A stretch of 64,000 nt of DNA, taken from Alphaproteobacteria bacterium UBA3612 (lineage in GTDB: Bacteria; Pseudomonadota; Alphaproteobacteria; Sphingomonadales; Sphingomonadaceae). The translations under genes were made by a program, and so were the position numbers. The stretch spans positions 485 to 64,484 of the forward strand of contig DFLT01000012.1 of assembly GCA_002375465.1 (NCBI GenBank), read 5' to 3'. Shown here in pieces: positions 41,373 to 50,322 of the stretch (position 1 is the stretch's first letter; each line of letters opens with the position of its first letter). The notes beneath the pieces are model-generated. The model saw only the letters and a list, made by a program, of their open reading frames with translations, made no database searches and was not told where the DNA came from.

Positions 41373-42587
41373 CTAGTTTTGCCCGAAAATGGGAACCACG
41401 TCGCCGGTTCCGGGCCGTTCGGTCAGGTCAACGTAGAGACTGGCCATCGGTTCATCTTCGACCTCGACAGTCTCGGAATCACCGAAGCCGTTAAAGGCCG
41501 TGCGCATGGCCGCGCCATAGGCGCCCAACATGCCGATTTCGATATAGTCGCCTGCGCGAACATCCTCTGGCAGCAGGAAGGGACCTGCCATGAAATCGAT
41601 ATCGTCGCACGTGGGACCGAAGAAGCTGAATTCCGCCTCTGGCGCGTCGCCGCCCTCAGGCCGGATCAGCCGGGTCGGGAAACGCCAGTTCACATGTGCC
41701 GCATCGAACAGCGAGCCATAGGCACCGTCGTTGATGTAGAGGATCTCGCCCTTCTTCTGCTCCACGCGGACCAGAACGCTGGCATATTCGGCCGAAAATG
41801 CGCGGCCGGGTTCGCACCATAGTTCCGCCGAATAGCTGATCGGCATATCTTCATATTCGCGCTCGATGACGTCGAAATAATGCTGCAGCGCCGTGGGCTC
41901 CATGCCGGGGTATACGGATGGGAAGCCGCCGCCGACATCGACGACGTCGACCGTGACCGCCGCCTCTGCGATCGCCTTTCTGACGAGGCGGATCGCGTCG
42001 ACATAGGCCTGCGGTGCCATGGCCTGGCTGCCGACGTGAAAGCAGACGCCAAGCGCGTCCGATGCCTGGCGCGCAGCCATCAGAAGCGGTGCGGAATCCT
42101 CTGGCCGGATGCCGAATTTCGAAGCGAGGCTGAGCTTTGAATGTTCGGACGATACACGCATGCGAACGCACAGCCACAGATCGTCGGCGGCAACGCCTTC
42201 GCTGGAGCTGGTGGCGGCAACGATCTTGTCGAGCTCTTCCTGGCAATCGAGCGAAAAGGTGCGGACGCCATGTTCGAAATAGGCCTCCGTCACCGCCTCA
42301 GCCGATTTGACGGGGTGCATGAAGCACAAAGTCGCCTCTGGCAGGACAGCGCGAACCAGGCGCACTTCGTTGATCGACGCGACGTCAAAATGCGTGACGC
42401 CCGACGACCAGAGCGTGCGCAGCAGGTCAGGCGACGGGTTCGCCTTTACCGCATACAGGCACTTGCCCGGGAAGCGTTCGGTGAAAAAACGTGCTGCGCG
42501 CGCCGCCGCGTGCGGGCGAACGAGCGTTACTGGCGAAGTCGGCCGCGTCGCGGCCGCTACACCGAGTGCGTTATGAAACTTTCGCAA
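41373..42587 (-). CDS. Ornithine/lysine (fold III PLP) decarboxylase
   Basis: A 404-residue alanine-racemase-fold decarboxylase that should make putrescine or cadaverine. The PLP lysine is in LYAVKANPSPDLL (about residue 46), with HVGSQ, VDVGGGFPSVYPG and the substrate-site segments WCEPGRA and FGPTCDDID; the latter resembles ornithine decarboxylase's C-x-x-x-D motif. The start is taken as TTG at 42587, because GGAGG (42597-42601) lies nine bases before it and similarity begins about here; the ATG at 42620 lies upstream of that site. Confidence 0.88.
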   Translation of the reverse strand: MRKFHNALGVAAATRPTSPVTLVRPHAAARAARFFTERFPGKCLYAVKANPSPDLLRTLWSSGVTHFDVASINEVRLVRAVLPEATLCFMHPVKSAEAVTEAYFEHGVRTFSLDCQEELDKIVAATSSSEGVAADDLWLCVRMRVSSEHSKLSLASKFGIRPEDSAPLLMAARQASDALGVCFHVGSQAMAPQAYVDAIRLVRKAIAEAAVTVDVVDVGGGFPSVYPGMEPTALQHYFDVIEREYEDMPISYSAELWCEPGRAFSAEYASVLVRVEQKKGEILYINDGAYGSLFDAAHVNWRFPTRLIRPEGGDAPEAEFSFFGPTCDDIDFMAGPFLLPEDVRAGDYIEIGMLGAYGAAMRTAFNGFGDSETVEVEDEPMASLYVDLTERPGTGDVVPIFGQN

Positions 42588-42693
42588 GGCAAGGGACCTC
42601 CAAGGGGCGTAAGGGAACATGTACGCCGCCTTGCCGGAGGAAGGCCCTTGAGGCAGCGAGCGCGATATAGGAACCAACGAGGGGCAGGTAAAG
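42588..42693 (-). promoter_or_regulatory. Structured leader of the decarboxylase gene
   Basis: The 106 bases shared with the divergent dehydratase gene hold a GCCTT...AAGGC hairpin (in the minus-strand RNA) and a CAAGGGCC word that can pair with GGTCCCTTG just at the ribosome site of the TTG start. This could hide or expose the start site. A control RNA is plausible for a polyamine gene, as alphaproteobacterial ornithine decarboxylase leaders (speF type) are known, but I cannot confirm similarity to that class. Confidence 0.35.
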
Positions 42694-43647
42694 ATGCTGA
42701 ATGATGCAGACGTGCAGGCGGCCGCCGCCCGAATTGCGGGAAAGGCCGTTCGTACGCCGTTGCTAAGGTCGGACGCGCTGGACCGGCGGACCGGCGCGCG
42801 CATATTCCTGAAGGCGGAATGTCTGCAGATTACGGGATCGTTCAAATTTCGCGGCGCGTACAACCGTTTATCGGCTATGTCCGAGTCGGAGCGTAAGGCG
42901 GGTGTCGTCGCGTTTTCCTCTGGCAATCATGCGCAGGGGATTGCGCGGGCCGCACGGATGCTGGGGATGCCCGCGACCATCGTGATGCCTGCGGATGCCC
43001 CCCGCGTGAAGGTGGACCGCACGCGCGCCGACGGGGCGGAGATCGTCAGCTATGATCGATTGTCGGAGTCGCGCGAGGAGATAGCGCGCGATCTGGCCGC
43101 CGCGCGGGGGGCGGTGCTGGTCCCATCCTTCGACGATCCGTTCATCATTGCCGGGCAGGGCACGGCGGGAATGGAGATCGTCGAGCAACTGTCCGCCTTG
43201 GGCGAGGAAGCAGACTTGGCGGTGGTGTGCTGCGGTGGCGGTGGGCTGTCGAGCGGGATTGCGCTTGCCATGCCGCGCGCGGAAATCGTGCTGACGGAAC
43301 CGGAAGGATATGGCGATGCGGGCGAATCGATGCGGACCGGGCGAATCGAGCGCGTCACCAATCCTGGGCCAACGCTGTGCGATGCGCTGCAGACATTGGA
43401 AATTGCGCCCTCCACTTTCGATATTCTGGCCAGCAGAGGCGCACGCGGTGTGACCGTCAGCGATGCCGATGCCCTGGCAGCGATGCGATTCGCGTTCGAG
43501 GAGCTGAAGCTGGTGGTGGAGCCGGGCGGCGCTGCTGCACTGGCGGCAATCCTGGCCGGGAAGCTGAGCGTCGAAGGGCGTACCGTCGCGGTGACGCTGT
43601 CGGGCGGCAATGTGGACGCGGCGATATTCGCAAAATGCATGGCGTGA
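42694..43647 (+). CDS. Threonine dehydratase/serine racemase family PLP enzyme
   Basis: A 317-residue fold II PLP enzyme. SFKFRGAYNRL carries the PLP lysine (about residue 52), SSGNHAQGIA the phosphate-contacting loop, and GGGGLSSGIALA the glycine-rich phosphate cup. The absence of a regulatory ACT domain indicates a catabolic threonine/serine dehydratase or a racemase relative. It is divergent from the decarboxylase. Confidence 0.9.
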   Translation: MLNDADVQAAAARIAGKAVRTPLLRSDALDRRTGARIFLKAECLQITGSFKFRGAYNRLSAMSESERKAGVVAFSSGNHAQGIARAARMLGMPATIVMPADAPRVKVDRTRADGAEIVSYDRLSESREEIARDLAAARGAVLVPSFDDPFIIAGQGTAGMEIVEQLSALGEEADLAVVCCGGGGLSSGIALAMPRAEIVLTEPEGYGDAGESMRTGRIERVTNPGPTLCDALQTLEIAPSTFDILASRGARGVTVSDADALAAMRFAFEELKLVVEPGGAAALAAILAGKLSVEGRTVAVTLSGGNVDAAIFAKCMA

Positions 43648-43671
43648 TCGCTGGCCTGCGCGCGCAGCCCT

Positions 43672-45678
43672 TTAGTTCGCGGAGTCTTCTGGTTCGATCT
43701 GCATGAGGAGCGCGCCCTCGGCGACCTGATCGCCCTTTGCGACCGCGATCTTCGTGACCTTGCCCGCGAAAGGTGCGGACAGCCGGTTTTCCATCTTCAT
43801 TGCTTCCAGCACGCAAAGGCGCTGCCCGACGGTGACGTCTTTCCCCTCTGCCACGTCCAGCGACAGGATGCGACCGGGCATGGGTGCGCGGATGCTGCCG
43901 TCACCGCCGCTGCCGGATGCAACCGCGTGGTTGGACAGGGCAAAAACATAGGTTGCACCCGACAGACGAACCTCGATCCGGTCGTCTTCGCGAATGACGG
44001 CGGCGCGGATGGGGGTTTCATCGACGACAGCGTGAAAGAGGGTTTCGCCGCGCCATTCGCCGCTGGCGGTAAATTCCTCCCCCAAGCCGCCGATGAGCCA
44101 GGTTTCCCCTTCGCGGCGCAGATGCAGGGTACGGATGTTTCCGCCCGCATCGAACAGGTCCACATAGCGAATCGCGGGCAGGTTCATGCGCCAGCCCGGG
44201 AAGCGCGCGAACATGGTTTGGGGGGCGGAGGGTTTCTGCGTGACGACCTCGGACAATGCGGCAATCACGACCGCCTGTGCCGGAATGCGTGCCGGCGGCG
44301 CGATGTCGTCCGCATGGTCATCTATGAAGCCGGTGGTGATGTCGCCCGCACGGAAAGCGTCGGTGTCGAGTAGCCGGGCAAGGAAGGCGCGATTGGTTTT
44401 GACGCCCTCCACAACGGTTTCATCGAGAGCAGCAATCAGCGTGTCGATCGCATCCCGCCGAGTCGGCCCATGCGCGACGATCTTCGCAATCATTGGATCG
44501 TAATGGACGCTGACCTCGCCCCCCTCAACAACGCCCGCATCGATGCGCAGGCGGGAGGTTTGCGAAGGCATGCCGAGGCGCGAGAGCGTTCCGGTTGAAG
44601 GGAGGAAGCCGGTGTCCGGGTCCTCCGCATAAAGCCGCGCCTCGACGCTATGGCCGGATAGCTCGATCTGGTCCTGCGTAAGGGGCAGGGGCTCTCCGCG
44701 GGCGATGCGAATCTGCCATTCGACGAGGTCGGTGCCGGTTATGAACTCGGTCACCGGATGCTCCACCTGCAAACGGGTGTTCATCTCCATGAAGTAAAAA
44801 GGATGATCGCCGCTCTCATCGGTGGCTTCTGTGTCGAGAATGAATTCGATGGTTCCTGCGCCGCGATAGTCGATGGCGCGCGCGGCCTTGACCGCCGCCT
44901 GACCGAGCGCCGCGCGCGCTCGCTCGCCCAAGCCGGGGGCGGGGGCCTCCTCGATCACTTTCTGATGGCGCCGCTGCAGCGAGCAGTCGCGTTCGAACAG
45001 GTGGACGACATTGCCATGATCGTCGGCGAATATCTGAACCTCGACATGGCGGGGACGCCGGATCAGCCGCTCAATCAGGATTTTTTCATTGCCGAAGCTC
45101 GCGTCTCCCTCTCGCTTTGCAGCGATCAGTGCCTCTGCGAATTCGGCAGGCGAATCGACGCGGCGCATGCCCTTGCCGCCGCCGCCCGCCACAGCCTTGA
45201 TGAGAAGCGGATAGCCGACAGCCTTCGAGGCCTGCTCGAGGCGCGGCAGAGACTGGTCATCGCCCTGATAGCCGGGGGTGACGGGAACGCCCGCCTTTTT
45301 CATCAGGGCCTTGGCGGCATCCTTCAGCCCCATGCTGCGAATCGCGGCGGCGGGCGGGCCGACGAAGATTATGCCTGCATCCGCAAGTTTGCTGGCGAAA
45401 CCGGCATTTTCCGACAGAAATCCGTAGCCTGGGTGAACCGCGTCGGCACCTGTCTTGCGCGCAGCCTCTATGATGCGGTCGGGCAGCAGATAGGATTTCG
45501 CGGCCTCCGAAGGGCCGATGTGGATCGCCTGGGTCGCTTCTTTCACATGCGGGGAATTGGCATCGGCGTCGGAATAGACGGCGACGGTTTCGATACCCAT
45601 TGCATGCGCGGTGCGGACGATGCGGCGCGCAATCTCTCCGCGATTGGCGATCAGGAGTTTGCGGATCGGTTTCACCAC
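43672..45678 (-). CDS. liuD: Methylcrotonyl-CoA carboxylase biotin-containing alpha subunit
   Basis: A 668-residue protein with an N-terminal biotin carboxylase (IANRGEIARRIVRTA, then ATP-grasp AVAGGGGKGMRRV at about 160-172) and a C-terminal biotinyl domain with the biotin lysine in VLEAMKMEN (K628). It carboxylates 3-methylcrotonyl-CoA in leucine breakdown together with the beta subunit in the same operon. Size and the intervening BT domain fit MCC alpha better than acetyl- or propionyl-CoA carboxylase. It overlaps the hydratase gene by seven bases. Confidence 0.92.
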   Translation of the reverse strand: MVKPIRKLLIANRGEIARRIVRTAHAMGIETVAVYSDADANSPHVKEATQAIHIGPSEAAKSYLLPDRIIEAARKTGADAVHPGYGFLSENAGFASKLADAGIIFVGPPAAAIRSMGLKDAAKALMKKAGVPVTPGYQGDDQSLPRLEQASKAVGYPLLIKAVAGGGGKGMRRVDSPAEFAEALIAAKREGDASFGNEKILIERLIRRPRHVEVQIFADDHGNVVHLFERDCSLQRRHQKVIEEAPAPGLGERARAALGQAAVKAARAIDYRGAGTIEFILDTEATDESGDHPFYFMEMNTRLQVEHPVTEFITGTDLVEWQIRIARGEPLPLTQDQIELSGHSVEARLYAEDPDTGFLPSTGTLSRLGMPSQTSRLRIDAGVVEGGEVSVHYDPMIAKIVAHGPTRRDAIDTLIAALDETVVEGVKTNRAFLARLLDTDAFRAGDITTGFIDDHADDIAPPARIPAQAVVIAALSEVVTQKPSAPQTMFARFPGWRMNLPAIRYVDLFDAGGNIRTLHLRREGETWLIGGLGEEFTASGEWRGETLFHAVVDETPIRAAVIREDDRIEVRLSGATYVFALSNHAVASGSGGDGSIRAPMPGRILSLDVAEGKDVTVGQRLCVLEAMKMENRLSAPFAGKVTKIAVAKGDQVAEGALLMQIEPEDSAN

Positions 45679-46484
45679 CGGGGTCGGCGCTTCTCGAAAA
45701 AGGCGGTCAGCCCCTCTTTCCCCTCATCGTCCGCGCGGCGCGCGGCGATGCGACGGGCGCTGTCGGTGCGCAGATCCTGCGTGATCTCTCGGCCAGCATA
45801 ATCGAGCACCAGCGCCTTTGAATCGCGCACGGCACCCGGTGCCGCCTCTATGATCAGCTTTGTCCACTCGGCGATCTGTTCGTCGGCCTCTGCCTCCGTC
45901 ATCACGGCGGCGTGAACGAGGTCGATACGCAGCGCCTCAGCAGCGCCAAAGGGTTCGGCAGCCGTGAAATAACGGCGGGCATGCCGCGCGCCCATCGCCG
46001 CGATCACATAGGGGCTGATGGTGGCCGGGGTCAGGCCCAGGCGAACCTCTGACAATCGGAAGGTCGCGCCCTCAATCGCTATCGCCATGTCGGCGCAGGC
46101 GATGAGGCCGACACCGCCGCCATACACGCCGCCCTTTGCCACGGCGATGACCGGGACGGGGCAGGTGGCGATGGCGTTCAGCATGTTGGACAGCCGCTCT
46201 CCGTCGGCGATGTTTTCCTCCGCCGACCAGCCGCCCGCCGCCTTCATATAGCCAAGGTCGGCGCCTGCGCTGAAGCTCTTGCCCGCGCCCGTCAGGACAA
46301 CCGCGCGAACGGCGCGCATATCGGCAATGGCGGTAAAGGCAGCATGCAGGGCGGCGATCAGTTCCGGCGTAAAGGCATTGTGCCGTTCCGGACGGTTCAT
46401 CGTCAGGCGGACGACATTATGTTCGTCAATATCCGCAAGGAGGACGTCGGAGGTCGGTAGCTGGGCAAGATCATTGTCGTTCAT
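45672..46484 (-). CDS. liuC: Enoyl-CoA hydratase, probable methylglutaconyl-CoA hydratase
   Basis: A 270-residue crotonase-fold enzyme. It shows LTMNRPERHNAFTPEL, GAGKSFSAGADLGYMK (oxyanion hole) and KGGVYGGGVGLIACADMAIA. It sits between the two carboxylase subunits, which points to hydration of 3-methylglutaconyl-CoA, the carboxylase product. The ATG at 46484 is used because it starts three bases after the beta subunit stop; the longer frame lacks similarity. Confidence 0.9.
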   Translation of the reverse strand: MNDNDLAQLPTSDVLLADIDEHNVVRLTMNRPERHNAFTPELIAALHAAFTAIADMRAVRAVVLTGAGKSFSAGADLGYMKAAGGWSAEENIADGERLSNMLNAIATCPVPVIAVAKGGVYGGGVGLIACADMAIAIEGATFRLSEVRLGLTPATISPYVIAAMGARHARRYFTAAEPFGAAEALRIDLVHAAVMTEAEADEQIAEWTKLIIEAAPGAVRDSKALVLDYAGREITQDLRTDSARRIAARRADDEGKEGLTAFFEKRRPRW

Positions 46485-46486
46485 GA

Positions 46487-48079
46487 TTACATCCGGAACA
46501 CGCCGAAGCGCGTCTTCTCGATCGGTTGTTGCAGGGCTGCGTCGAGGCACAGGGCGATAATCGTGCGCGTATCGGCAGGGTCGATGATGCCGTCGTCCCA
46601 TAGCCGCGCGCTGGAATAATAGGGGTGGCCCTGCGCCTCATATTGAGCGCGGATCGGCGCCTTGAAGGCTTCGCGCTCTGCTTTGCCGGCAAAGCCGCCG
46701 CGCTTTACCTCGGCCAGGACGGATGCTGCCTGTTCGCCGCCCATTACGCTGATACGGGCATTCGGCCACATGAACAGGAAGCGCGGTTCATAGGCGCGCC
46801 CGCACATGCCATAATTGCCGGCGCCATAGCTGCCGCCGATGATGATCGTCAGTTTCGGAACGGCGGCGCAGGCGACGGCGGTGACCAGCTTTGCGCCGTG
46901 CTTCGCGATCCCTTCATTTTCATATTTGCGGCCGACCATGAAGCCCGAGATATTCTGCAGGAACAGCAGCGGAATCTTTCGCTGGCAGCATATCTCTATG
47001 AACTGTGCGCCCTTTTGCGCGCTCTCGGAAAAAAGGATGCCGTTATTGGCCAGAATGCCGACGGGCAGCCCCTCAATATGGGCAAAGCCGGTGACCAGGG
47101 TTTCGCCGTAGAGCGGCTTATATTCATCGAAGGCGCTGTCATCGACCAGCCGGGCGATAATCTCGTGCACATCGACTGGGTGGCGCGCGTCGGTCGGAAC
47201 CAGACCGTAGAGATCCTCGGCGGGAAAGCGGGGCGGCTGCGGTGCCTGGCGGTTCACGTCGGCGCCGGGGACGGGGGGGAAGGTTGCAACGATCTCTCGC
47301 ATGCTACGAAGCGCGTCCGCATCGTCGCGGGCGAGGTGATCGACCACGCCCGACAGCCGCGCATGAACGTCGCCGCCGCCAAGATCCTCTGCCGTCACCT
47401 CCTCGCCCGTCGCAGCCTTCACCAATGGCGGGCCACCCAGGAAGATCGTGCCCTGACCCTTCACGATGATGGACTGGTCGGACATGGCGGGAACATAGGC
47501 GCCGCCTGCGGTGCAACTGCCCATCACGGCGGCAATCTGCGGAATATCCTCCGCGCTCATCCGCGATTGGTTGAAGAAGATGCGGCCGAAATCGTCCTTG
47601 TCGGGAAAGACCTCGTCCTGGTTGGGCAAATTGGCGCCGCCCGAATCAACCAGATAGAGGCAGGGCAGGCGGTTCTCGCGCGCGATTTCCTGCGCGCGCA
47701 GGTGCTTCTTCACGGTCAGCGGGTAATAGGTGCCGCCCTTCACCGTCGCATCGTTGCAGACGATGACGCAGGTGCGCCCTGCGACCTGTCCCACGCCGGT
47801 TATGATGCCTGCGGCGGGAACGTCCCCATCGTACATGTCATGGGCGGCGAACAGGCTGAGCTCTAGAAAGGCACTGCCCGGATCGAGGAGGCGTTCGACC
47901 CGCTCCCGCGGCAGCAGCTTGCCGCGTTCCACATGGCGGCTGCGCGCATTCTCCGACCCGCCAAGCGCGATGGCGGCGGAGCGGTCTCGCAGGTCCGACA
48001 AGAGATCCGCCATTGCGCTGGCATTGGCCTTCGCGTCGGTGTCGGTCTGGGCAAGGGGGGTGCCGATATGGCGTGTCAT
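46487..48079 (-). CDS. liuB: Methylcrotonyl-CoA carboxylase beta (carboxyltransferase) subunit
   Basis: A 530-residue carboxyltransferase of the acyl-CoA carboxylase family. It shows KLLPRERVERLLDPGS near the N-terminus, LYLVDSGGANLPNQDEVFPDKDDFG, typical of the MCC beta subunit, AGGAYVPAMSD, FLGGPPLVKAATGE and GSYGAGNYGMCGRAY. It leads the three-gene operon of leucine catabolism. An isovaleryl-CoA dehydrogenase gene is not seen in the window. The ATG at 48079 gives the family's usual length. Confidence 0.94.
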   Translation of the reverse strand: MTRHIGTPLAQTDTDAKANASAMADLLSDLRDRSAAIALGGSENARSRHVERGKLLPRERVERLLDPGSAFLELSLFAAHDMYDGDVPAAGIITGVGQVAGRTCVIVCNDATVKGGTYYPLTVKKHLRAQEIARENRLPCLYLVDSGGANLPNQDEVFPDKDDFGRIFFNQSRMSAEDIPQIAAVMGSCTAGGAYVPAMSDQSIIVKGQGTIFLGGPPLVKAATGEEVTAEDLGGGDVHARLSGVVDHLARDDADALRSMREIVATFPPVPGADVNRQAPQPPRFPAEDLYGLVPTDARHPVDVHEIIARLVDDSAFDEYKPLYGETLVTGFAHIEGLPVGILANNGILFSESAQKGAQFIEICCQRKIPLLFLQNISGFMVGRKYENEGIAKHGAKLVTAVACAAVPKLTIIIGGSYGAGNYGMCGRAYEPRFLFMWPNARISVMGGEQAASVLAEVKRGGFAGKAEREAFKAPIRAQYEAQGHPYYSSARLWDDGIIDPADTRTIIALCLDAALQQPIEKTRFGVFRM

Positions 48080-48266
48080 GGGGGGTGCATAGGTCGCGCC
48101 TGCGCGCGCCTCAAGCATGTTACGGGCAGGATCTCTCGCCTTGCGTGGGAACGGCTGAACTTGCATCTGCCCGCCCAGCGGATTATGGGGCCGCCATCTC
48201 GCAATTACGCGATCCATTTTGGCTGGCCGGTCTGCAATCGGCGGGCGCACGGAGAATATTCACGCC

Positions 48267-48503
48267 ATGAAGACCGACATCCATCCCGACTACCACCTGA
48301 TCAACGTCGAAATGACCGACGGCACCACGTATCAGACCCGCTCCACCTGGGGCAAAGAGGGCGATACGCTGAAGCTGGAAATCGATTCGGCATCGCACCC
48401 GGCATGGACCGGCGGCAATAAGAAGTTGCTGGATACCGGTGGCCGCATGGCGCGCTTCAACAAGCGTTTCGGCAATATCTCGCTGGGCAAGAAGGGCGGC
48501 TGA
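48267..48503 (+). CDS. rpmE: Ribosomal protein L31
   Basis: A 78-residue large-subunit protein. It begins MKTDIHPDYHLINVEMTDG and contains TRSTWGKEGDTLKL and HPAWTGG, the alphaproteobacterial L31 pattern. It has no zinc-binding cysteines, as is usual for this lineage. I chose the ATG at 48267; a longer frame from 48219 adds an unrelated leader. Confidence 0.97.
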   Translation: MKTDIHPDYHLINVEMTDGTTYQTRSTWGKEGDTLKLEIDSASHPAWTGGNKKLLDTGGRMARFNKRFGNISLGKKGG

Positions 48504-48550
48504 ACCCCGTCCTTGCTCCCGCTCGACACGGGAAGCGGTACGCGATTTTA

Positions 48551-48585
48551 GGGGAGTGTCGGCGATCCAGTCGACGCTCCCCTTT
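48551..48585 (+). terminator. Intrinsic terminator after rpmE
   Basis: An 11-base stem (GGGGAGTGTCG at 48551-48561 with CGACGCTCCCC at 48572-48582, one G-T pair) and a 10-base loop are followed by three T. It lies 47 bases after the rpmE stop and 12 bases before the end of the convergent dinB-like gene. Confidence 0.75.
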
Positions 48586-48597
48586 ATCTGTGTGCGT

Positions 48598-49101
48598 TCA
48601 GATATGATCCGGCATGAAGCTTAGGTCAGTGTCGTCGGGCGTCATGCCGAAAGAGGTCAATATCGCGTGCGCCTGACCGCGATGATGCGTCTGGTGATTG
48701 AAGACATGTGCCACCACGATCCACATGGGCTTTGAAACGTCACGCTTCAGAATACCGGAATACCAGCTGAAATCGCCGAGGAGATCGGCGTCCTCCAGCC
48801 TGTCCGCCCACTCGGCGATGCGCAGGTCGGCCTCTGCCCGCGTGGCCTTCAGCCCCTCCCAGTCCAGCCATTTCTCTCCGTCGGCGGGGCCGGCTGCCGG
48901 CTTTTCCCAACCGTCCAGGCGCGACATCCACATCATGTCGCCCCAGAGGATGTGCGCCAATGTGGCGTGGAGGGAACCGAAAAAGGCACCGCGATTGGCC
49001 CGCCTTTGATCATCGTCGAGGCGATCGCCCTCGCAATATAAGGAGCGGTTCTGCCAGAGGTTATAGCGCGCCATCGTGCGGGCATATTCAGAATCGATCA
49101 T
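48598..49101 (-). CDS. DinB-family protein
   Basis: A 167-residue four-helix-bundle protein. Conserved histidines in ATLAHILWGD and in VAHVFNHQTHHRGQAHAIL form the metal-binding triad of the DinB/YfiT-like superfamily, which includes thiol-dependent transferases. The length is normal. The substrate is not predictable. Confidence 0.88.
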   Translation of the reverse strand: MIDSEYARTMARYNLWQNRSLYCEGDRLDDDQRRANRGAFFGSLHATLAHILWGDMMWMSRLDGWEKPAAGPADGEKWLDWEGLKATRAEADLRIAEWADRLEDADLLGDFSWYSGILKRDVSKPMWIVVAHVFNHQTHHRGQAHAILTSFGMTPDDTDLSFMPDHI

Positions 49102-49143
49102 GCGCTTTAACCTTATGAATGGGACCGCGACCCAAGGGGCCAG

Positions 49144-50322
49144 TCAGTCCTTTCGTTCCAGCAGATACATCTGCCGCCCGCCATCTGCCAAGGAAGTGAC
49201 GATGATACGTTGGCCATCAGCCGCCGGGTAGGGATGCAGGTCACAGCGAAATGGCCCCTTCTTGGGCTGGTGCCCCGTGAACTGCGCGATCTTACGCCTT
49301 GTCCCTTGGCGGCTGTCGAAGAGGATAAGGTCGATGTCTTCGCGGTATGGCGTGTCGAACACATAGTGCCCCTGCGTGCCGGGGACAGGCTGTATATGAA
49401 CATTATCGCGCGTAAGTTCCGGCGCGATTATCTCAATGGCTTTCCCCTCCGGCGCGCTATCCTTGTAAATGCTGACGCCGCCGGGCTGCCAGAGGCAGGC
49501 GCTGTCGCCGCTCAGCCAGATAACGTGCGATGCACCGCGCGCCAGCAGGCGAAGATCGCCGCCATCGACATTGGCGGTCAGGCTGACCCCCATTTGGTCA
49601 TTCCAGGATTTCGATAAATCCGGTGAACGGAACCGCAGCTTTACGGTGAAGCGCCGTCCGTCTGGCGATATTTTGGCGTGATTGAACCAATAGATGTAGC
49701 GCGAGACTGCATGCTTCGCCCGCTGCCGCAGGGAAAGCCGCGACAGCAGAAAACGCTTGGCATCGTGCAATGACAGGACGAGGCGCCGTTCCCCGCTATG
49801 AAAATCGTAGCGCCACACACCGTCATCATGTGGCGCGCGGCTTTCGATGCCGCCGCCATGTACTGCATAGCCATAGCCAGGACGTACCGTCTGCAGTCGC
49901 GCCATGTTGAGCGAAAGCGCGAAGCGTCCGGCCGGTGAAAGCGCATAGAGCGGGATCGGAATGGTATCTGTGGCGCCCGTTTCCACATCGAACAGGCGGG
50001 CGACGAAGGTGTCGCCGTCGCCCGCGCGGTCGTTCCATACGGCCCTCAGAGAGGGGCCGGGCAACCATTGGCTCATCGCGCCCTGTTGCCAGCTCCAGGC
50101 GTGGCTGCTTCCCAAAGGCCGCCACTGGCGGTCACCGTCCAGATCAATCATGCCAATTTCCAACGGATCATTTGGCGTCGGATGCCGACCCTGAAACCCG
50201 ACGCGATGGCCGATCAGGAAGCGGCCCGATGCGTCCAGTACCGGAATGTCGTAATAGGCGTGGGAATGAAACGAGCCGTCGCCGGATCCGTGGGTCAGTT
50301 GATGGCATTGCCATTCGGTCAT
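49144..50322 (-). CDS. Beta-propeller-like protein of the polysaccharide operon
   Basis: A 392-residue protein with repeated WD/PD40-like blade motifs such as PVLDASGRFLIGHR, YALSPAGRFALSLN, AKISPDGRRFTVK and HPYPAADGQRIIV. No signal peptide is seen. Similar folds occur in oligogalacturonate lyase-like and TolB-like proteins, so it may bind or process a saccharide. The start lies in an ATGA overlap with the glycosyltransferase stop; the longer frame to 50574 is a shadow of that gene. Confidence 0.7.
   Translation of the reverse strand: MTEWQCHQLTHGSGDGSFHSHAYYDIPVLDASGRFLIGHRVGFQGRHPTPNDPLEIGMIDLDGDRQWRPLGSSHAWSWQQGAMSQWLPGPSLRAVWNDRAGDGDTFVARLFDVETGATDTIPIPLYALSPAGRFALSLNMARLQTVRPGYGYAVHGGGIESRAPHDDGVWRYDFHSGERRLVLSLHDAKRFLLSRLSLRQRAKHAVSRYIYWFNHAKISPDGRRFTVKLRFRSPDLSKSWNDQMGVSLTANVDGGDLRLLARGASHVIWLSGDSACLWQPGGVSIYKDSAPEGKAIEIIAPELTRDNVHIQPVPGTQGHYVFDTPYREDIDLILFDSRQGTRRKIAQFTGHQPKKGPFRCDLHPYPAADGQRIIVTSLADGGRQMYLLERKD

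Noticed and set aside
42588..42926. N-terminal extension of the decarboxylase
   Set aside because: Overlaps the divergent dehydratase gene and its promoter; the TTG with GGAGG is better.
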